Shown here one piece after another: positions 6,670 to 6,742 of a stretch of 6,742 nt of DNA; the stretch's first letter is position 1, and every line of letters starts with the position of its first letter. The DNA is from SZUA-254 sp031379665 (lineage in GTDB: Bacteria; Bacteroidota; Ignavibacteria; UBA10030; SZUA-254): the NCBI GenBank assembly GCA_031379665.1, contig JANNFI010000025.1, positions 1 through 6,742 on the forward strand, in the 5' to 3' direction. The position numbers and the translations under genes are program-made. The notes under the pieces were generated by a model that was not told the origin of the DNA, did not search any database, and worked only from the letters and a program-made list of their open reading frames with translations.

Positions 6670-6742
6670 TGGTGGGCCCTGCAGGACTTGAACCTGCGAC
6701 CCGCTGATTATGAGTCAGCTGCTCTAACCAGGCTGAGCTAAG
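6670..6742 (-). tRNA. tRNA with CAU anticodon (Ile2 or elongator Met), 5' end cut by the window edge
   Basis: Read on the minus strand, every arm is present. The last two acceptor bases and U8-A9 are followed by the D arm (GCTC/GAGC), the anticodon arm GCTGA-CTCATAA-TCAGC with anticodon CAT, a five-base variable loop, the T arm GCAGG-TTCAAGT-CCTGC, acceptor 3' strand AGGGCCC, discriminator A and an encoded CCA (6670-6672). Five bases of the 5' acceptor strand lie outside the window. The acceptor would pair GGGCCCT with AGGGCCC, giving C4-G69 and C5-G68 as in the tRNA-Ile2 type whose C34 is converted to lysidine by TilS. The T arm also resembles that type. Elongator tRNA-Met cannot be excluded by eye. 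There are only two D-stem mispair opportunities and none is used, so it looks functional. No poly-T terminator follows it. Confidence 0.93.

Noticed and set aside
6339..6741. Plus-strand frames ending in G-P-A-G-L-E-P-A-T-R and D-L-N-L-R-P-A-D-Y-E-S-A-A-L-T-R
   Set aside because: These are the well-known false peptides made by translating the antisense of a tRNA gene; here they come from the CAU tRNA.

Overview
The window holds three protein genes and one tRNA, all on the minus strand, so it reads right to left: tRNA(CAU) -> M1-like metallopeptidase -> T9SS-sorted secreted protein -> terminator -> large repeat-containing secreted protein that runs off the left edge. The middle gene carries a clear type IX secretion (Por) C-terminal sorting domain, with an N-P-F-N-P-S-T-T-I block, a V-G-Q-E-V block, an L-P-S-G-V-Y block and a basic L-L-R end. 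That points to the Bacteroidota/Ignavibacteria/FCB side of the bacterial tree. The coding regions are rich in G and C, which suggests a high-GC member such as an Ignavibacteria-like or uncultured FCB lineage rather than a typical AT-rich Bacteroidota species. This placement is inference from one domain family plus base composition.

Region by region (minus-strand order). 6670-6742: tRNA with a CAU anticodon, its first five bases lying beyond the window. 6529-6669: 141-bp leader with no visible tRNA terminator, holding a strong GGAGG next to an ATG-TGA start-stop pair. 4141-6528: a 795-residue exported M1-type zinc metallopeptidase, probably starting at TTG, with intact HEXXH-18-E and a catalytic Tyr but a divergent GAMEN site. 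4057-4140: an 84-bp gap without a terminator, which continues open in the peptidase frame for 20 codons after its stop. 2770-4056: a 428-residue protein with an N-terminal signal peptide and a T9SS C-terminal sorting domain. 2674-2701: Rho-independent terminator. 2316-2673: mostly non-coding upstream region of the next gene, with one small possible ORF. 1-2315: at least 771 residues of a secreted protein built of two exact-period 202-residue repeats, a beta-rich region, a 13-proline run and an unfinished C-terminal part.

All three proteins begin with export signals, so the region is devoted to envelope or extracellular products. The peptidase and the T9SS cargo could share a transcript. The repeat protein is separated from them by a terminator and is probably transcribed on its own. 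Nothing in the sequence shows that the three act in one pathway. The long plus-strand open frames are antisense shadows produced by GC-rich codon use.
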